Notes: a model not told the origin generated them from the letters alone. 64,000 nucleotides of DNA from an uncultured Pelagibacteraceae bacterium (GCA_902613915.1 CACMJB010000002.1:72001-136000), one strand, 5' to 3'. Shown: positions 29,197 through 38,718, numbered from the stretch's first letter. Numbers and translations are program-made.

Positions 29197-30648
29197 ATGC
29201 ACACAAAAACTGTTTTAGTTTCTGCTCTACTCTCTTTTTTTATATTTAATAAAGCATCAGCAAATTTTTTTAAGAATATAACTAACTTAATTGAGGGAAA
29301 TTACGAAAGCCTTAGGTACGGAATATCAGTTGCTGATGTAGACAACAATGGAACGTATGAATTTATAGTTGCGGGTTTTGGAAGTGAGAATTTAGCCCTC
29401 TCCTATAAAAATAATAAGTTGATAAATATTATAGAGGATGAAAAATTTACTGATAAAAAAAGTTTTACTATCGGAGTTGCTGCGTGTGATATTGACTCCG
29501 ATGGATATGAAGAAATTTATTTTCTTAACACAGACACATACAGTGGTGAAAAAAAATATTCTGATAGACTAATAGATCTAAAAAATAAAAAATTTTTTGA
29601 TATTTTCGAACAGAAAAAAAATCAATTAGATTTAAACTTTACAGCCGGTCGTTCGGTAGTTTGTGTAGATAGAAAAGGAAATGGAAAATTTGGGATTTAC
29701 GTTGCTAATTATGGGGGGCCTACAAGATTCTACGAAAAATTTAAAGGTAGAATTACTGATAGAGCAACAGAGTTTGGATTGGACAAAATAACTGGAGGAC
29801 GAGCAGTTGTTGCGGGCCATATTCTATCAGAAAATATTGATATTTTTGCTGCGAATGAAAGGGGAGTTAATTTTTTGTATAAAAATGTTGATGGTACTTT
29901 CTATGATGTTGCCTCAAGCTACGAAATTTTAGACCCCTACGAAAATGGAAGAGGAACAGCCTTAAGTGATATCTTGTACAGAGGACAATTAGATATAGTA
30001 AGTGGTAATTGGGATGGAGAACATAGAATTTTTGTAAAAAAAGAAAACACTTATAAGGACATTGCTAAAGGAAATTTTAAAACACCCTCCAAAGTAAGAA
30101 CAGTAATATCTGCAGATTTTGATAATGACGGTTACGATGAAATCTTTTTAAATAACATTGGAGAACCAAATAAATTATTTAAAATTAAAGAAAACGGGGA
30201 GTTAAAAGAAATTGATTTAGCAATTAATTCTGAACCTAATGGACTTGGTACTGGCGCAGCTGTGGCAGATATCGATAAAGATGGTATTTTAGAATTATTA
30301 ATCTCACATGGAGAAACTGGGAACCAAATACTTACTCTTTATAAAGCTGATATAAAAAAAAGTAATAACTTTTTAAGAATAAAACCATTAAACAAAAATG
30401 GCGCGCCGGCAAGAGGTGCTACGGTAACGCTTACTTCTAATTTAAGAGAACACTCTAAAACAATCGATGCAGGATCAGGATATTTATGTCAAATGGAGCC
30501 TGTTGCTCATTATGGAATTCGGGAAGGTGAAAAAGATTTTAAAGTTTCAATTAAGTGGACAAACGGAAAGACTAATAATTACAATATTAAAAAAACTGGA
30601 AGAACATATATTTTTAAACAAAGTAATATGACTATCTCGCCATCTTAA
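29197..30648 (+). CDS. Exported FG-GAP/VCBS repeat protein with ASPIC/UnbV domain
   Basis: A 483-residue secreted protein. A signal peptide (about 1-22, KASANFF after the hydrophobic core) precedes several beta-propeller-type repeats with calcium-loop motifs such as VADVDNNGTYE, ACDIDSDGYEE, SADFDNDGYDE and VADIDKDGILE. The C-terminal ASPIC/UnbV domain (about 385-475) shows NFLRIKPLNKNGAPARGATV and DAGSGYLCQMEPVAHYGI. This matches CRTAC1-like extracellular proteins, whose function is mostly unknown. Surface or periplasmic calcium-stabilised binding is likely. Its end overlaps the convergent unknown gene by 17 bases. Confidence 0.85.
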   Translation: MHTKTVLVSALLSFFIFNKASANFFKNITNLIEGNYESLRYGISVADVDNNGTYEFIVAGFGSENLALSYKNNKLINIIEDEKFTDKKSFTIGVAACDIDSDGYEEIYFLNTDTYSGEKKYSDRLIDLKNKKFFDIFEQKKNQLDLNFTAGRSVVCVDRKGNGKFGIYVANYGGPTRFYEKFKGRITDRATEFGLDKITGGRAVVAGHILSENIDIFAANERGVNFLYKNVDGTFYDVASSYEILDPYENGRGTALSDILYRGQLDIVSGNWDGEHRIFVKKENTYKDIAKGNFKTPSKVRTVISADFDNDGYDEIFLNNIGEPNKLFKIKENGELKEIDLAINSEPNGLGTGAAVADIDKDGILELLISHGETGNQILTLYKADIKKSNNFLRIKPLNKNGAPARGATVTLTSNLREHSKTIDAGSGYLCQMEPVAHYGIREGEKDFKVSIKWTNGKTNNYNIKKTGRTYIFKQSNMTISPS

Positions 30649-31330
30649 TAAATATATCACCCATTCCAATATTCATTTCTTCTAAAGGAATATCATTTTT
30701 GAAAGCACAGAATTTTCCGGTGATTTCATTAGACTCTATTTTTTTAATATCCGCTTTTTGACATTTTCTTGCTTCGTATAAAATTCCTATTACTAACTTA
30801 CTATCAACCACATAAACTTCTTCTTTATTTAACTTTTGACCATTACAGAAATAATTTCTGTTTACTTCCTTTGGAAAATCTTTTTTTGTGCATGGATTAT
30901 CTATTAAGAGGACATCAATCGTTTTTGGGCCATCCTTAAATTTATGTTTGATTTTTTTAACCTTAGTGTAATTCATGAGATCACAAGAACATGGCCAACA
31001 ACATCTGTAAAGTTCACCACAAATATTTTTTTGAGTCCTTAATTCTTTGACAAAAATAAAATCTGGTTTTTCTCCCGGATTAATCAATGAACCTGATACG
31101 GGACAATATAATTTATTATACTCTATAAATTCTTCATATGTTAAATCTTGGTCAATTAAATATTTAAAAAATCTTGGTCCAGCTGCATTTCTATTACTGT
31201 CTGGAAAAATTTTGGTCCAGTTTTTAACAAGATTTTCGTAGTAAAATTTTTTTTGCTGAAAGTTAGTCTCAGAAAAACTTAATGATATTAATAAAAAATA
31301 TATTAAAGTTATTTTTAAAATGAATTTCAT
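30632..31330 (-). CDS. Exported cysteine-rich protein of unknown function
   Basis: I do not recognise this 232-residue protein. It has a clear signal peptide (MKFILKITLIYFLLISLSFS, about residues 1-20). Cysteines cluster in CPVSG, NICGELYRCCWPCSCDL, NPCTKKD and YFCNGQ, suggesting disulfides or a metal site in the periplasm; dsbB and TlpA-like genes elsewhere in the window could support folding. It lies downstream of the TRAP permease on the same strand, but a terminator stands between, and it overlaps the UnbV-domain gene tail-to-tail by 17 bases. A lipoprotein is unlikely because no lipobox Cys is present. Confidence 0.7.
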   Translation of the reverse strand: MKFILKITLIYFLLISLSFSETNFQQKKFYYENLVKNWTKIFPDSNRNAAGPRFFKYLIDQDLTYEEFIEYNKLYCPVSGSLINPGEKPDFIFVKELRTQKNICGELYRCCWPCSCDLMNYTKVKKIKHKFKDGPKTIDVLLIDNPCTKKDFPKEVNRNYFCNGQKLNKEEVYVVDSKLVIGILYEARKCQKADIKKIESNEITGKFCAFKNDIPLEEMNIGMGDIFIKMAR

Positions 31331-31352
31331 TTGGTTATTTAATTAAATTTTG

Positions 31353-31373
31353 AAAAAAAAGCACTGCGCTTTT
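31353..31373 (-). terminator. Intrinsic terminator after TRAP permease
   Basis: On the minus strand a six-pair stem AAAAGC/GCTTTT with a 5-base loop is followed by a run of eight T. It overlaps the permease stop codon by about two bases, which fits the compact genome. Confidence 0.6.
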
Positions 31374-33708
31374 ATGATGCTCTTAAGGATTTATTCTTAG
31401 AGTTTATGAAACCAAATGTAAAAAGGAAAATTAAAGCAAAGGGATAAACAATAGCTTTATTCGGTCTTTCGGGATTTTCAATTTTAAAATTACTTATGAT
31501 GTCACCCATTTGAATACCAGATTTTTTTGCCTCCCCTTTCCAATTTAATTTGTCTACAGTGAGTTGATCATTCTGATCTGCTAATGTTACTCCATATTCT
31601 TCTAAATTATAATCATTTTCAAATTTTCCTTTATCAATCACGAATAATTTATATCTTTCTCCGTATTCGGTTACTCGAGTAACCTTAATGTGAACTTCTT
31701 TTGAGGGATCGAAAGATAAATTTTGAATACTTTCTGCAGAGAGTTTTTGTTCATTAAATTTTGGGTAGAATTTACCTAATACATAGTCAGGAGCTAAAAA
31801 AGATAAAGATATGATTAAGAAAGCTATAGTTTCGTACCACCTTAATTTATTTATAAACCATTGCTGTGTAGCTGCAGTAAAAACTAAAATACCTATTAAT
31901 GAAGTGACTATTACCAATAGTGCCTGCCAGATACTGTCTACTCCAATTAATAAAAGTTCATGGTTAAATAAGAAGACGATCGGTAAAATTCCTGTTCTTA
32001 AACTATACCAAATAGCTTGAAGCCCTGTTCTTAAAGGATCTCCTCCAGAAATTGCAGCTGCTGCATAAGACGCTAAACCAACAGGAGGTGTAACATCAGC
32101 CATTAATCCAAAATAAAACACGAATAAGTGAACAGCAATTAATGGAAAAATAAAACCTGAAGCGTTTCCAACGTCAACTAAAACGGTAGCCATTAGTGAA
32201 GCCACTACCACATAGTTTGCAGTCGTAGGGAGACCCATTCCAAGTAATAAACAAAGAATAATAGTTAATAAAATTAATATGATTACATTATCTCTTGCTA
32301 TTGTCTCGATAACTATAATTAAATTAGTGCTAAGTCCTGTAGATCCAACTGCTCCCACTATTATACCTGCAGTCGCAATCGCTATTCCAACTCCCACCAT
32401 GTTAATTGCACCTTTTTGAAGACCAACAATAGTTTGGTTCCACCACTCTATAAGGGCGGTTTTATAATCTGAGTTTTTAATAATACGATTTATCAAATTC
32501 ACTATAATTAAAGAAATTGTAGCGTAAAAAATTGAAAAGCCCGCCGTGTATCTCATGTAAACAAGAAGAAAAATTAAAACAAAAATTGGTATTAGAAAAT
32601 GTAATCCAGATAAAAAGGTTTTCTTAAGATGAGGAACGTCTGCATCATCCATTCCTTTAAGTCCTAATTTAAGAGCCTCGAGATGGGATATATATAATAA
32701 AGCAATGTATGAAATGATTGCTGGTAAAAAAGCATGTTTGACAACTTCAAAATAAGTAACGCCTATGAAACTTGCCATTACAAAAGCTGCGGCTCCCATG
32801 ACTGGTGGCATAATTTGACCATTTACAGATGATGAAACTTCAATTGCTCCGGCTTTCTCTTGAGAGAAACCAGTTTTTTTCATTATAGGAATTGTAAAGG
32901 TTCCGGTAGTAACAGTATTAGCGATTGAAGAGCCTGAAATCATCCCTGTCATTCCAGATCCTAAAATAGCAGCTTTAGCTGGCCCTCCTCGCATCTTGCC
33001 CACCATTGCAAAAGCTAAATCTAAAAAATACTTTCCTCCACCTGCAGTTTCTAACAGTGCACCAAAAAGAACGAATAAAAATATAAAATCAACAGAAACA
33101 CCTATAGGAATTCCAAAAATAGCTTCTTGATCAAACCATTGGAATCCAACTAATCTTTTTACAGATAGACCTCCATGAGAAATGATATCAGGTGCATATT
33201 TTCCAAAATAAGAGAATAAAAGAAAGCAGATAGCGATAATCACTAAAGGTAAACCTATTGCTCTCCTTGTGGCCTCTAAAAGTATTAAAATACCTGTTGC
33301 TCCAATAATAAGCTCTACAGGAACTTTATATCCAAATATCTCTTTAACTAGGAGAATACCACCTCTATTAACAAGATCATCATAGAAAAAATAAATGTAA
33401 AGACAACAAAATGCAGCGACAATACTTATAAGAATATCAAAAACTGATATTTTTTTTCCTCTTACCATAGGAAAAATTAAAAATGTTAATGTTAAAGCAA
33501 AACCTAAATGTATTGCTCTAGCAGGTAAACCTTTGAACATTCCGAAGTTAAACCAAAAAGGAAAAGGAGAAGCATACCACAATTGAAATAATGTCCAAAG
33601 AATAGCTATGCCGAAAACTATTTTTAAATGTACGCCTGATAAATTACGTGTGGGAGAAATATCTTCTTGAATTTTATTTTTAATCTTACTTTGAAAAGTT
33701 TGATTCAT
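31372..33708 (-). CDS. TRAP transporter fused permease (DctQM, TAXI type) with C-terminal DUF3394
   Basis: A 778-residue inner-membrane permease combining the small four-helix and large twelve-helix TRAP subunits, as in TAXI-TRAP systems. The N-terminal part holds several helices; the large subunit motif GSGMTGMISGSSIANTVTTG (about 255-274) and GLGLPTTANY-like GMGLPTTANYVVVAS are visible. A soluble C-terminal section (about 650-750) contains DKLNWKGEAKKSGIQMGDII, a PDZ-like element of DUF3394, before a last helix. It lies 77 bases after the TAXI binding-protein gene with a terminator between. It uses an ion gradient; the substrate (organic acid or amino acid) is unknown. Confidence 0.92.
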   Translation of the reverse strand: MNQTFQSKIKNKIQEDISPTRNLSGVHLKIVFGIAILWTLFQLWYASPFPFWFNFGMFKGLPARAIHLGFALTLTFLIFPMVRGKKISVFDILISIVAAFCCLYIYFFYDDLVNRGGILLVKEIFGYKVPVELIIGATGILILLEATRRAIGLPLVIIAICFLLFSYFGKYAPDIISHGGLSVKRLVGFQWFDQEAIFGIPIGVSVDFIFLFVLFGALLETAGGGKYFLDLAFAMVGKMRGGPAKAAILGSGMTGMISGSSIANTVTTGTFTIPIMKKTGFSQEKAGAIEVSSSVNGQIMPPVMGAAAFVMASFIGVTYFEVVKHAFLPAIISYIALLYISHLEALKLGLKGMDDADVPHLKKTFLSGLHFLIPIFVLIFLLVYMRYTAGFSIFYATISLIIVNLINRIIKNSDYKTALIEWWNQTIVGLQKGAINMVGVGIAIATAGIIVGAVGSTGLSTNLIIVIETIARDNVIILILLTIILCLLLGMGLPTTANYVVVASLMATVLVDVGNASGFIFPLIAVHLFVFYFGLMADVTPPVGLASYAAAAISGGDPLRTGLQAIWYSLRTGILPIVFLFNHELLLIGVDSIWQALLVIVTSLIGILVFTAATQQWFINKLRWYETIAFLIISLSFLAPDYVLGKFYPKFNEQKLSAESIQNLSFDPSKEVHIKVTRVTEYGERYKLFVIDKGKFENDYNLEEYGVTLADQNDQLTVDKLNWKGEAKKSGIQMGDIISNFKIENPERPNKAIVYPFALIFLFTFGFINSKNKSLRAS

Positions 33709-33734
33709 TTTATTTAAAATACATTATTCTAAAA

Positions 33735-33765
33735 AAAAAGGCCCAAAAAATATTGGGCCTTTTTT
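33735..33765 (-). terminator. Terminator/attenuator between TAXI binding protein and permease
   Basis: GGCCCAA (33740-33746) pairs with TTGGGCC (33753-33759), extended by A-T pairs on both sides, and has a T-run on each strand. On the minus strand it follows the binding-protein stop by about 20 bases and precedes the permease ATG by about 25. It should reduce read-through, giving more binding protein than permease. Confidence 0.8.
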
Positions 33766-33785
33766 AATTAAACTAAAAAGTTGAA

Positions 33786-34790
33786 TTACATTAATCCAGC
33801 TTCTTTGTAGTACTTAATTGCACCTGGATGTAATGGAGCTGATAAACCATCAGCTATCATATTTTTCTTTTCCAGTGGTCCAAAAGCAGGGTGTTGAGCT
33901 CTGAAGTCATCAAAGTTTTCCATTACCGCTTTTGTTACTAAGTATACAAGTTCTTCAGAAACATCTGCGCTAGTAACAACTGTAGCTTTTACACCAAATG
34001 TTGTAGCATCTTTTTTCTGATTTGAGTAAGTTCCTGCTGGGATAACTGCTTTAGCATAATAGTCAGCTCCGTCAATTAAACCTTGCACAGGTGCTCCAGT
34101 TAAATTGATCGGGCTAGCTTTTGCTTTACAAGTAGCTGCTTGTTCCATAGCGCCATTTGGAAATCCAACTGAATACCCGAATGCATCTATTTTACCATCA
34201 CAAAGAGCTTTAACTTGTTCAGAAGAAGTAAGTTCAGTAGTAGCTTTGAACATACTCATATCTGCACCCATAGCTTTCATTAACTCTTCCATAGTTCCTC
34301 TTTGTCCAGAACCTGGGTTACCGATGTTTACTGTTTTTCCTTTTAAGCCTTTAAAATCTTTTATTTTAGATTTTTTACTTGCCCAAATTTGAAAAGGCTC
34401 ATTGTGAACAGAAAATACAGCTCTTAAATTACTAAACTGTTTTCCTTCCCATTTGCTTGAACCGTTGTAAGCATGATACTGCCAGTCTGACTGAGCAACA
34501 CCGAATTGAAACTCACCATCTTTGATTTGTCCAATATTGTAGTTAGATCCACCTGTTGAAGGTGCAGTACATCTGTAAGCTTTGGCAGTACCTTTTTTTC
34601 TACCATGATCAGCACTAATTGCTGACTTGTGTAACATTTTACAGATAGCGTTACCTGTTTGGAAATATACTCCTGTTGGTCCGCCTGTTCCTATTGTAAA
34701 GAACTCTGCTGATTTAGCAATTGAAGTGAATGGGCTTGAAAAAGCTATCATTACTAAAAAAGCTGAAATCATTGATATCATTTTTTTCAT
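33786..34790 (-). CDS. TAXI-family TRAP solute-binding protein
   Basis: A 334-residue periplasmic substrate receptor. A signal peptide (about 1-27, with a hydrophobic core and ending near IAKSAEF) precedes the family start FFTIGTGGPTGVYFQTG. Further family segments are GQRGTMEELMKAMGAD and DGKIDAFGYSVGFPNGA. It delivers an unknown solute to the fused permease encoded downstream. It has its own promoter (34817-34845) and an AAGGA ribosome-binding site seven bases before ATG, rare in this window, and is followed by a terminator: signs of high expression. Confidence 0.93.
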   Translation of the reverse strand: MKKMISMISAFLVMIAFSSPFTSIAKSAEFFTIGTGGPTGVYFQTGNAICKMLHKSAISADHGRKKGTAKAYRCTAPSTGGSNYNIGQIKDGEFQFGVAQSDWQYHAYNGSSKWEGKQFSNLRAVFSVHNEPFQIWASKKSKIKDFKGLKGKTVNIGNPGSGQRGTMEELMKAMGADMSMFKATTELTSSEQVKALCDGKIDAFGYSVGFPNGAMEQAATCKAKASPINLTGAPVQGLIDGADYYAKAVIPAGTYSNQKKDATTFGVKATVVTSADVSEELVYLVTKAVMENFDDFRAQHPAFGPLEKKNMIADGLSAPLHPGAIKYYKEAGLM

Positions 34791-34816
34791 GTGTACATCC
34801 TTTTGTTAGTTGGTTA

Positions 34817-34845
34817 ATTTAACTACGTAATTGAATTAAGGTCAA
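34817..34845 (-). promoter_or_regulatory. Putative promoter of TAXI binding-protein gene
   Basis: On the minus strand TTGACC (34840-34845) and TTAAAT (34817-34822) are 17 bases apart in the 63-base gap after the aminotransferase gene. The leader then carries AAAGGA before the ATG. This suggests the binding protein is transcribed independently of the upstream gene. Confidence 0.5.
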
Positions 34846-34853
34846 AGAGATTC

Positions 34854-36092
34854 TTATAAATTTTTAACCCAATTTGATAATTTTGAAACACCTTCAACTA
34901 CATTTGGGGCATACTTTCTTATCATTTCATCATTTATCATCTTACAGTTTGAAACGTTTCTAAAAAATTCTATTCCATCAAAATCAGTGTAACTCAATCT
35001 TGTTAACATTTTTTTGGGTTTAAAACCAAAGTCTGATCCAGGCAACATTGCTACACCTGTTTCGTTTAAAATTGCTTCGCATAATTTTGATGAAGTTTTA
35101 TATTTTTTATTTTTAAATTCTGGCATCAAATAAAAAGCACCTTGTGGAGGAGCCATTAAAACCTTATTTGACTTCAGATTATTATAAACGTAGTTTCCAA
35201 CGGCATTTAATATCGCTCTAACTTTTAGCTTATATTGATCATGTTCGTAAGCATAGGCTTCTACAGATGCATATTGTGTAGGTGTATTAACTGTAGAATA
35301 AGACTCACTCGCAAGTGACTTTAAGCTTTTTAAAAACTCAGTTAGTTTCTTTGGAACGGCTAAAAACCCTAATCTCCAACCTCCAGCACCGCACCATTTA
35401 CTTAATCCGCCAGTAATAAAAGTTAATTCGGGATAAAATTTTGAAATTGAACTATAATCGTTTGTAAAAGTTAAGTCAGTATAGATTTCATCAGACAGAA
35501 CCATAATTTTATATTTTTTTGCTACTTTGGCTAACTCTTCTAAATTTTTACAAACTGATCCTGATGGATTGTTTGGCGAATTAAGAATTAAGATTAAATT
35601 TTTATTTTTTCCAACTGACTTAATTTTTTTTTCAAGTTCTTTTCCAGTAGGAAACCAATTGTTTTCTCTTGTAGTTTCCAACCAATGAACTTTATTTGAG
35701 CCTATTTCTGCTTGTGGTTCGTAAGAAACCCAACCAGGTGCAGGAATTATAATTTCCCCATTAAAAGCAATATGTATCAATAACATTGCTTCCTTCGAAC
35801 CAGGTGTAATTAATATATTTTCTTTTGGGTAATCATTTCCTGTTCTTTTAGCTAAATATTTTGAAATATTCTCTCTTAGTTCAGGCAATCCTTGAATAGG
35901 TAAGTATTCTTTTCTATGAGCGTTTTTTTTTAAAGCCTCTACAATTTTTTCTGGAACTGGAAATGGGGATTGTCCAAAGCCAAATTGATATACTTTTTTT
36001 CCATTAGATATTAGTTCTTTGGACTTTTCATTAATTACAAGTGTAGAGGATTCTTTGAGTTTTAGAATTTTCTTTTTTACTTTAGATGACAT
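34854..36092 (-). CDS. Class I/II PLP-dependent aminotransferase
   Basis: A 412-residue fold-type I aminotransferase. The PLP-ring region is ILITPGSKEAML, the substrate loop is LNSPNNPSGSV, the Asp that pairs with the pyridine nitrogen is in VLSDEIYTDL, and the Schiff-base Lys is in TGGLSKWCGAGGWRLGF near residue 233. The C-terminal Arg that holds the alpha-carboxylate is in MLTRLSYTDFDG. It resembles aspartate/aromatic-type enzymes, but the exact substrate is not decided. Being directly upstream of a TAXI-TRAP system suggests the imported compound might be an amino acid or keto acid; that is inference. Confidence 0.85.
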   Translation of the reverse strand: MSSKVKKKILKLKESSTLVINEKSKELISNGKKVYQFGFGQSPFPVPEKIVEALKKNAHRKEYLPIQGLPELRENISKYLAKRTGNDYPKENILITPGSKEAMLLIHIAFNGEIIIPAPGWVSYEPQAEIGSNKVHWLETTRENNWFPTGKELEKKIKSVGKNKNLILILNSPNNPSGSVCKNLEELAKVAKKYKIMVLSDEIYTDLTFTNDYSSISKFYPELTFITGGLSKWCGAGGWRLGFLAVPKKLTEFLKSLKSLASESYSTVNTPTQYASVEAYAYEHDQYKLKVRAILNAVGNYVYNNLKSNKVLMAPPQGAFYLMPEFKNKKYKTSSKLCEAILNETGVAMLPGSDFGFKPKKMLTRLSYTDFDGIEFFRNVSNCKMINDEMIRKYAPNVVEGVSKLSNWVKNL

Positions 36093-36107
36093 TTTAACTT
36101 TTAATTA

Positions 36108-36137
36108 CCTATACGGGGACTGCCTATTGCAAGTCAA
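36108..36137 (-). promoter_or_regulatory. Putative aminotransferase promoter
   Basis: Minus-strand TTGACT (36132-36137) and TATAGG (36108-36113) are separated by 18 bases. The predicted start point is about nine bases before the ATG. The -35 context TTGACTTGC is shared with the rplU promoter. Confidence 0.45.
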
Positions 36138-36160
36138 ATCAAATGTGAAAATTGGAACAT

Positions 36161-36189
36161 TTGACAAATCGATTCGGTCATGTTTTAAT
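36161..36189 (+). promoter_or_regulatory. Putative promoter of helicase-TerB-fdxA-carD operon
   Basis: Perfect TTGACA (36161-36166) is followed after 17 bases by TTTAAT (36184-36189), five of six matches to the -10 consensus. The start point would be about 55 bases before the helicase ATG. It is divergent from the aminotransferase promoter. Confidence 0.55.
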
Positions 36190-36249
36190 CTTATTTTGTT
36201 CTCAACTTAGGTCTACATATAGTATAAATAAAAATCTCTAACACAAAAA

Positions 36250-38715
36250 ATGACTAATCAATCTCAAAGAATAATTGCATTGCTAGGTCCTACGAACACG
36301 GGAAAAACTCATGTTGCAATAGAAAAAATGCTTGAATTTGACTCGGGCATTTTTGGTTTACCCTTAAGATTATTGGCAAGAGAAGTTTATGATAAATGTG
36401 TAGGTAAAGTCGGTGTCGAAAAGGTAGCATTAATAACAGGCGAAGAAAAAGTTATTCCAAGTACTGCTAGCTATTTCATTTGTACTGTTGAGTCGATGCC
36501 TAAAAATAAAGAAGTCGACTTTATTGCAATTGACGAGATACAAATGTGTTCTGATAGAGAACGTGGTCATATCTTTACTGAAAGAATGCTAGAGTCTAGA
36601 GGAACAAAATTGACAATGTTCTTAGGTTCACAAGTAATGGAAAATATAATTGGTGAGCTTGTTGAAGGCGTAGAGTTTGAGAAGAAGGAAAGGTTTTCAA
36701 AATTAAGTTACTCAGGAATTAAAAAGATATCTCGTTTGGATCGTAAAGTCGCAATAATTGCTTTTTCAATTGAAGAAGTTTATGCAATTGCAGAATTAGT
36801 AAGGAGACAAAAAGGGGGAGCTGCTGTTATTATGGGTTCCTTAAGTCCGAAAACCAGAAACTCACAAGTAGGATTGTATCAATCCGGAGATGTAGATTAC
36901 TTAATTGCAACAGATGCAATTGGTATGGGATTAAATATGGACATAAATGAAATTTATTTCTCAAATTTAAAAAAATTTGATGGCAAAAAGACTAGACGGC
37001 TCAATCTAATTGAAATGTCTCAAATCGCCGGGCGAGCAGGAAGATATAGAAATGATGGTGGATTTGGAACAACAGGTGACTGCGAGACTTTGAATTCGGA
37101 TGAAATAGAAAAAATAGAAAAACACCAATTACCAGATACCAAATCAATTTATTGGAGAAATTCAAATCTTAATTTTAACAATCCAGAAAAATTAATTTCT
37201 TCACTAGAGCTTAGACCTGATAAAAAAAATTTATTAAGAACAAGTGACTCCCTTGATGAAAGTGTATTAAGATTTTTTCTAAAAAAAGGTGCTAACAATA
37301 TAATTTATCATAAAAATCTTGAATTGCTTTGGGAATGCTGCCAGATACCTGATTTTGAAAAAAAAGCTTATGGACAGCATATTAATATTGTTGATAAAGT
37401 TTTCCAATTTCTATCTACAAGAAAAAAAAGAATTCCAAGTTCTTTTATGAAAGATCAACTGAAAGGTCTTGAAAAAGATCATGGGAATGTGGATTTGTTA
37501 TCACATAGACTATCTAATGTAAGAACCTGGTCATATGTTGCTAATAAAAAAAATTGGGTAGAAAATTCAGATTATTGGGTTCAGCTTACAAAAAGTATTG
37601 AAGATAAATTGTCAGATAAATTACATGAAGAATTAACTAAAAGTTTTATTGATAAAAAAATTAGTATTCTCTCGCGTAGTCTTAAACAAGATTTAGTGCT
37701 TAACACAAAAATTAGTGATAACAATAAGATTTATATAGATGGACAGCTAATTGGTGAACTAAGAGGTTTAAAATTTTTAATAGAAGTAACATCAAAAACT
37801 TTAGATACTGATATTAAATCAATTAAAAAAGCGGCAAGAAAAGGTGTTGAAAAAGAATTAATAAAAAGAGTAGAGAATATTTTAAGTAGCACAGATTTAT
37901 CAGTTAATAACGAAAATAAGATAATATGGAAAAATAATCCTATTGCTCGATTAAAAAAAGGTAGCAACTATTTAAATCCTGAGTTTGATATAATTGCCGA
38001 CGATTCTTTAGACGAAGCATCTAAATTGAAATTAACTAATTTTTTAGCAAAATGGTTAGAAAATTATATAGACGATATTTTGGGAGATTTAATCAAGCTT
38101 ACTAAACATAAAATTAATAACCAGTATCTAAGAGGTTTAGTATTTCAACTTTATGAGAAAAATGGAGTAGTTAAACGAAATGAAGTTGATAAAATTGTAA
38201 AGTTAATTCCAGCTGAAGAAAGAAAAAAATTATGGGGAATGGGAATTAAAATAGGAAGATATCATATTTACTTACCTAAAATGTTAAAACCAAAAGCAGT
38301 AGGATTTAGAATAAGTTTATGGAATTTATTTCATAACTTATCTGGTAAAAATTCTATTCCTAAATCAGGATTAAATTTTTTGGTCGATGCAAAATTAGAA
38401 AAAAACTTTTTATTACTTTGTGGCTTTGAAAAATTTAAAGATTTTTTTATTAGAATTGATATTTTAGAGAAGTTATTTATCAAGATAATAGACAGTACAA
38501 AAGATAAGAAGTTTAAAATAGACGCAAGCATGATGAATTTATTGGGTTGTTCAAAAGAAAATTTCTTTAAATTAATGAATTATATGAATTATAAAAAGGA
38601 TAAAGAGGAAGATACATACATTTTTAAAGGTGAAAAGAGGAAAAAAAAGAAATTATTTACGTTTGACAATAAAGAGAATCCATTTAATAAACTTCGTGCT
38701 TTAAATATTAAATAA
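36250..38715 (+). CDS. Suv3-like ATP-dependent RNA helicase
   Basis: An 821-residue superfamily 2 helicase resembling mitochondrial SUV3 (SUPV3L1), which unwinds RNA for degradation. Motif I is LGPTNTGKTHVA (residues 12-23), motif II is DEIQM near 94-98, motif III area is FLGSQ, motif V is ATDAIGMGLNMD, and motif VI is SQIAGRAGRYRNDGGFG. The long C-terminal half (about 330-821) is Lys-rich and ends KKKKLFTFDNKENP. It heads a plus-strand operon: TerB-like gene three bases on, then fdxA and carD. A role in RNA turnover is known for the eukaryotic relatives; it is inferred here. Confidence 0.88.
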   Translation: MTNQSQRIIALLGPTNTGKTHVAIEKMLEFDSGIFGLPLRLLAREVYDKCVGKVGVEKVALITGEEKVIPSTASYFICTVESMPKNKEVDFIAIDEIQMCSDRERGHIFTERMLESRGTKLTMFLGSQVMENIIGELVEGVEFEKKERFSKLSYSGIKKISRLDRKVAIIAFSIEEVYAIAELVRRQKGGAAVIMGSLSPKTRNSQVGLYQSGDVDYLIATDAIGMGLNMDINEIYFSNLKKFDGKKTRRLNLIEMSQIAGRAGRYRNDGGFGTTGDCETLNSDEIEKIEKHQLPDTKSIYWRNSNLNFNNPEKLISSLELRPDKKNLLRTSDSLDESVLRFFLKKGANNIIYHKNLELLWECCQIPDFEKKAYGQHINIVDKVFQFLSTRKKRIPSSFMKDQLKGLEKDHGNVDLLSHRLSNVRTWSYVANKKNWVENSDYWVQLTKSIEDKLSDKLHEELTKSFIDKKISILSRSLKQDLVLNTKISDNNKIYIDGQLIGELRGLKFLIEVTSKTLDTDIKSIKKAARKGVEKELIKRVENILSSTDLSVNNENKIIWKNNPIARLKKGSNYLNPEFDIIADDSLDEASKLKLTNFLAKWLENYIDDILGDLIKLTKHKINNQYLRGLVFQLYEKNGVVKRNEVDKIVKLIPAEERKKLWGMGIKIGRYHIYLPKMLKPKAVGFRISLWNLFHNLSGKNSIPKSGLNFLVDAKLEKNFLLLCGFEKFKDFFIRIDILEKLFIKIIDSTKDKKFKIDASMMNLLGCSKENFFKLMNYMNYKKDKEEDTYIFKGEKRKKKKLFTFDNKENPFNKLRALNIK

Positions 38716-38718
38716 ATC

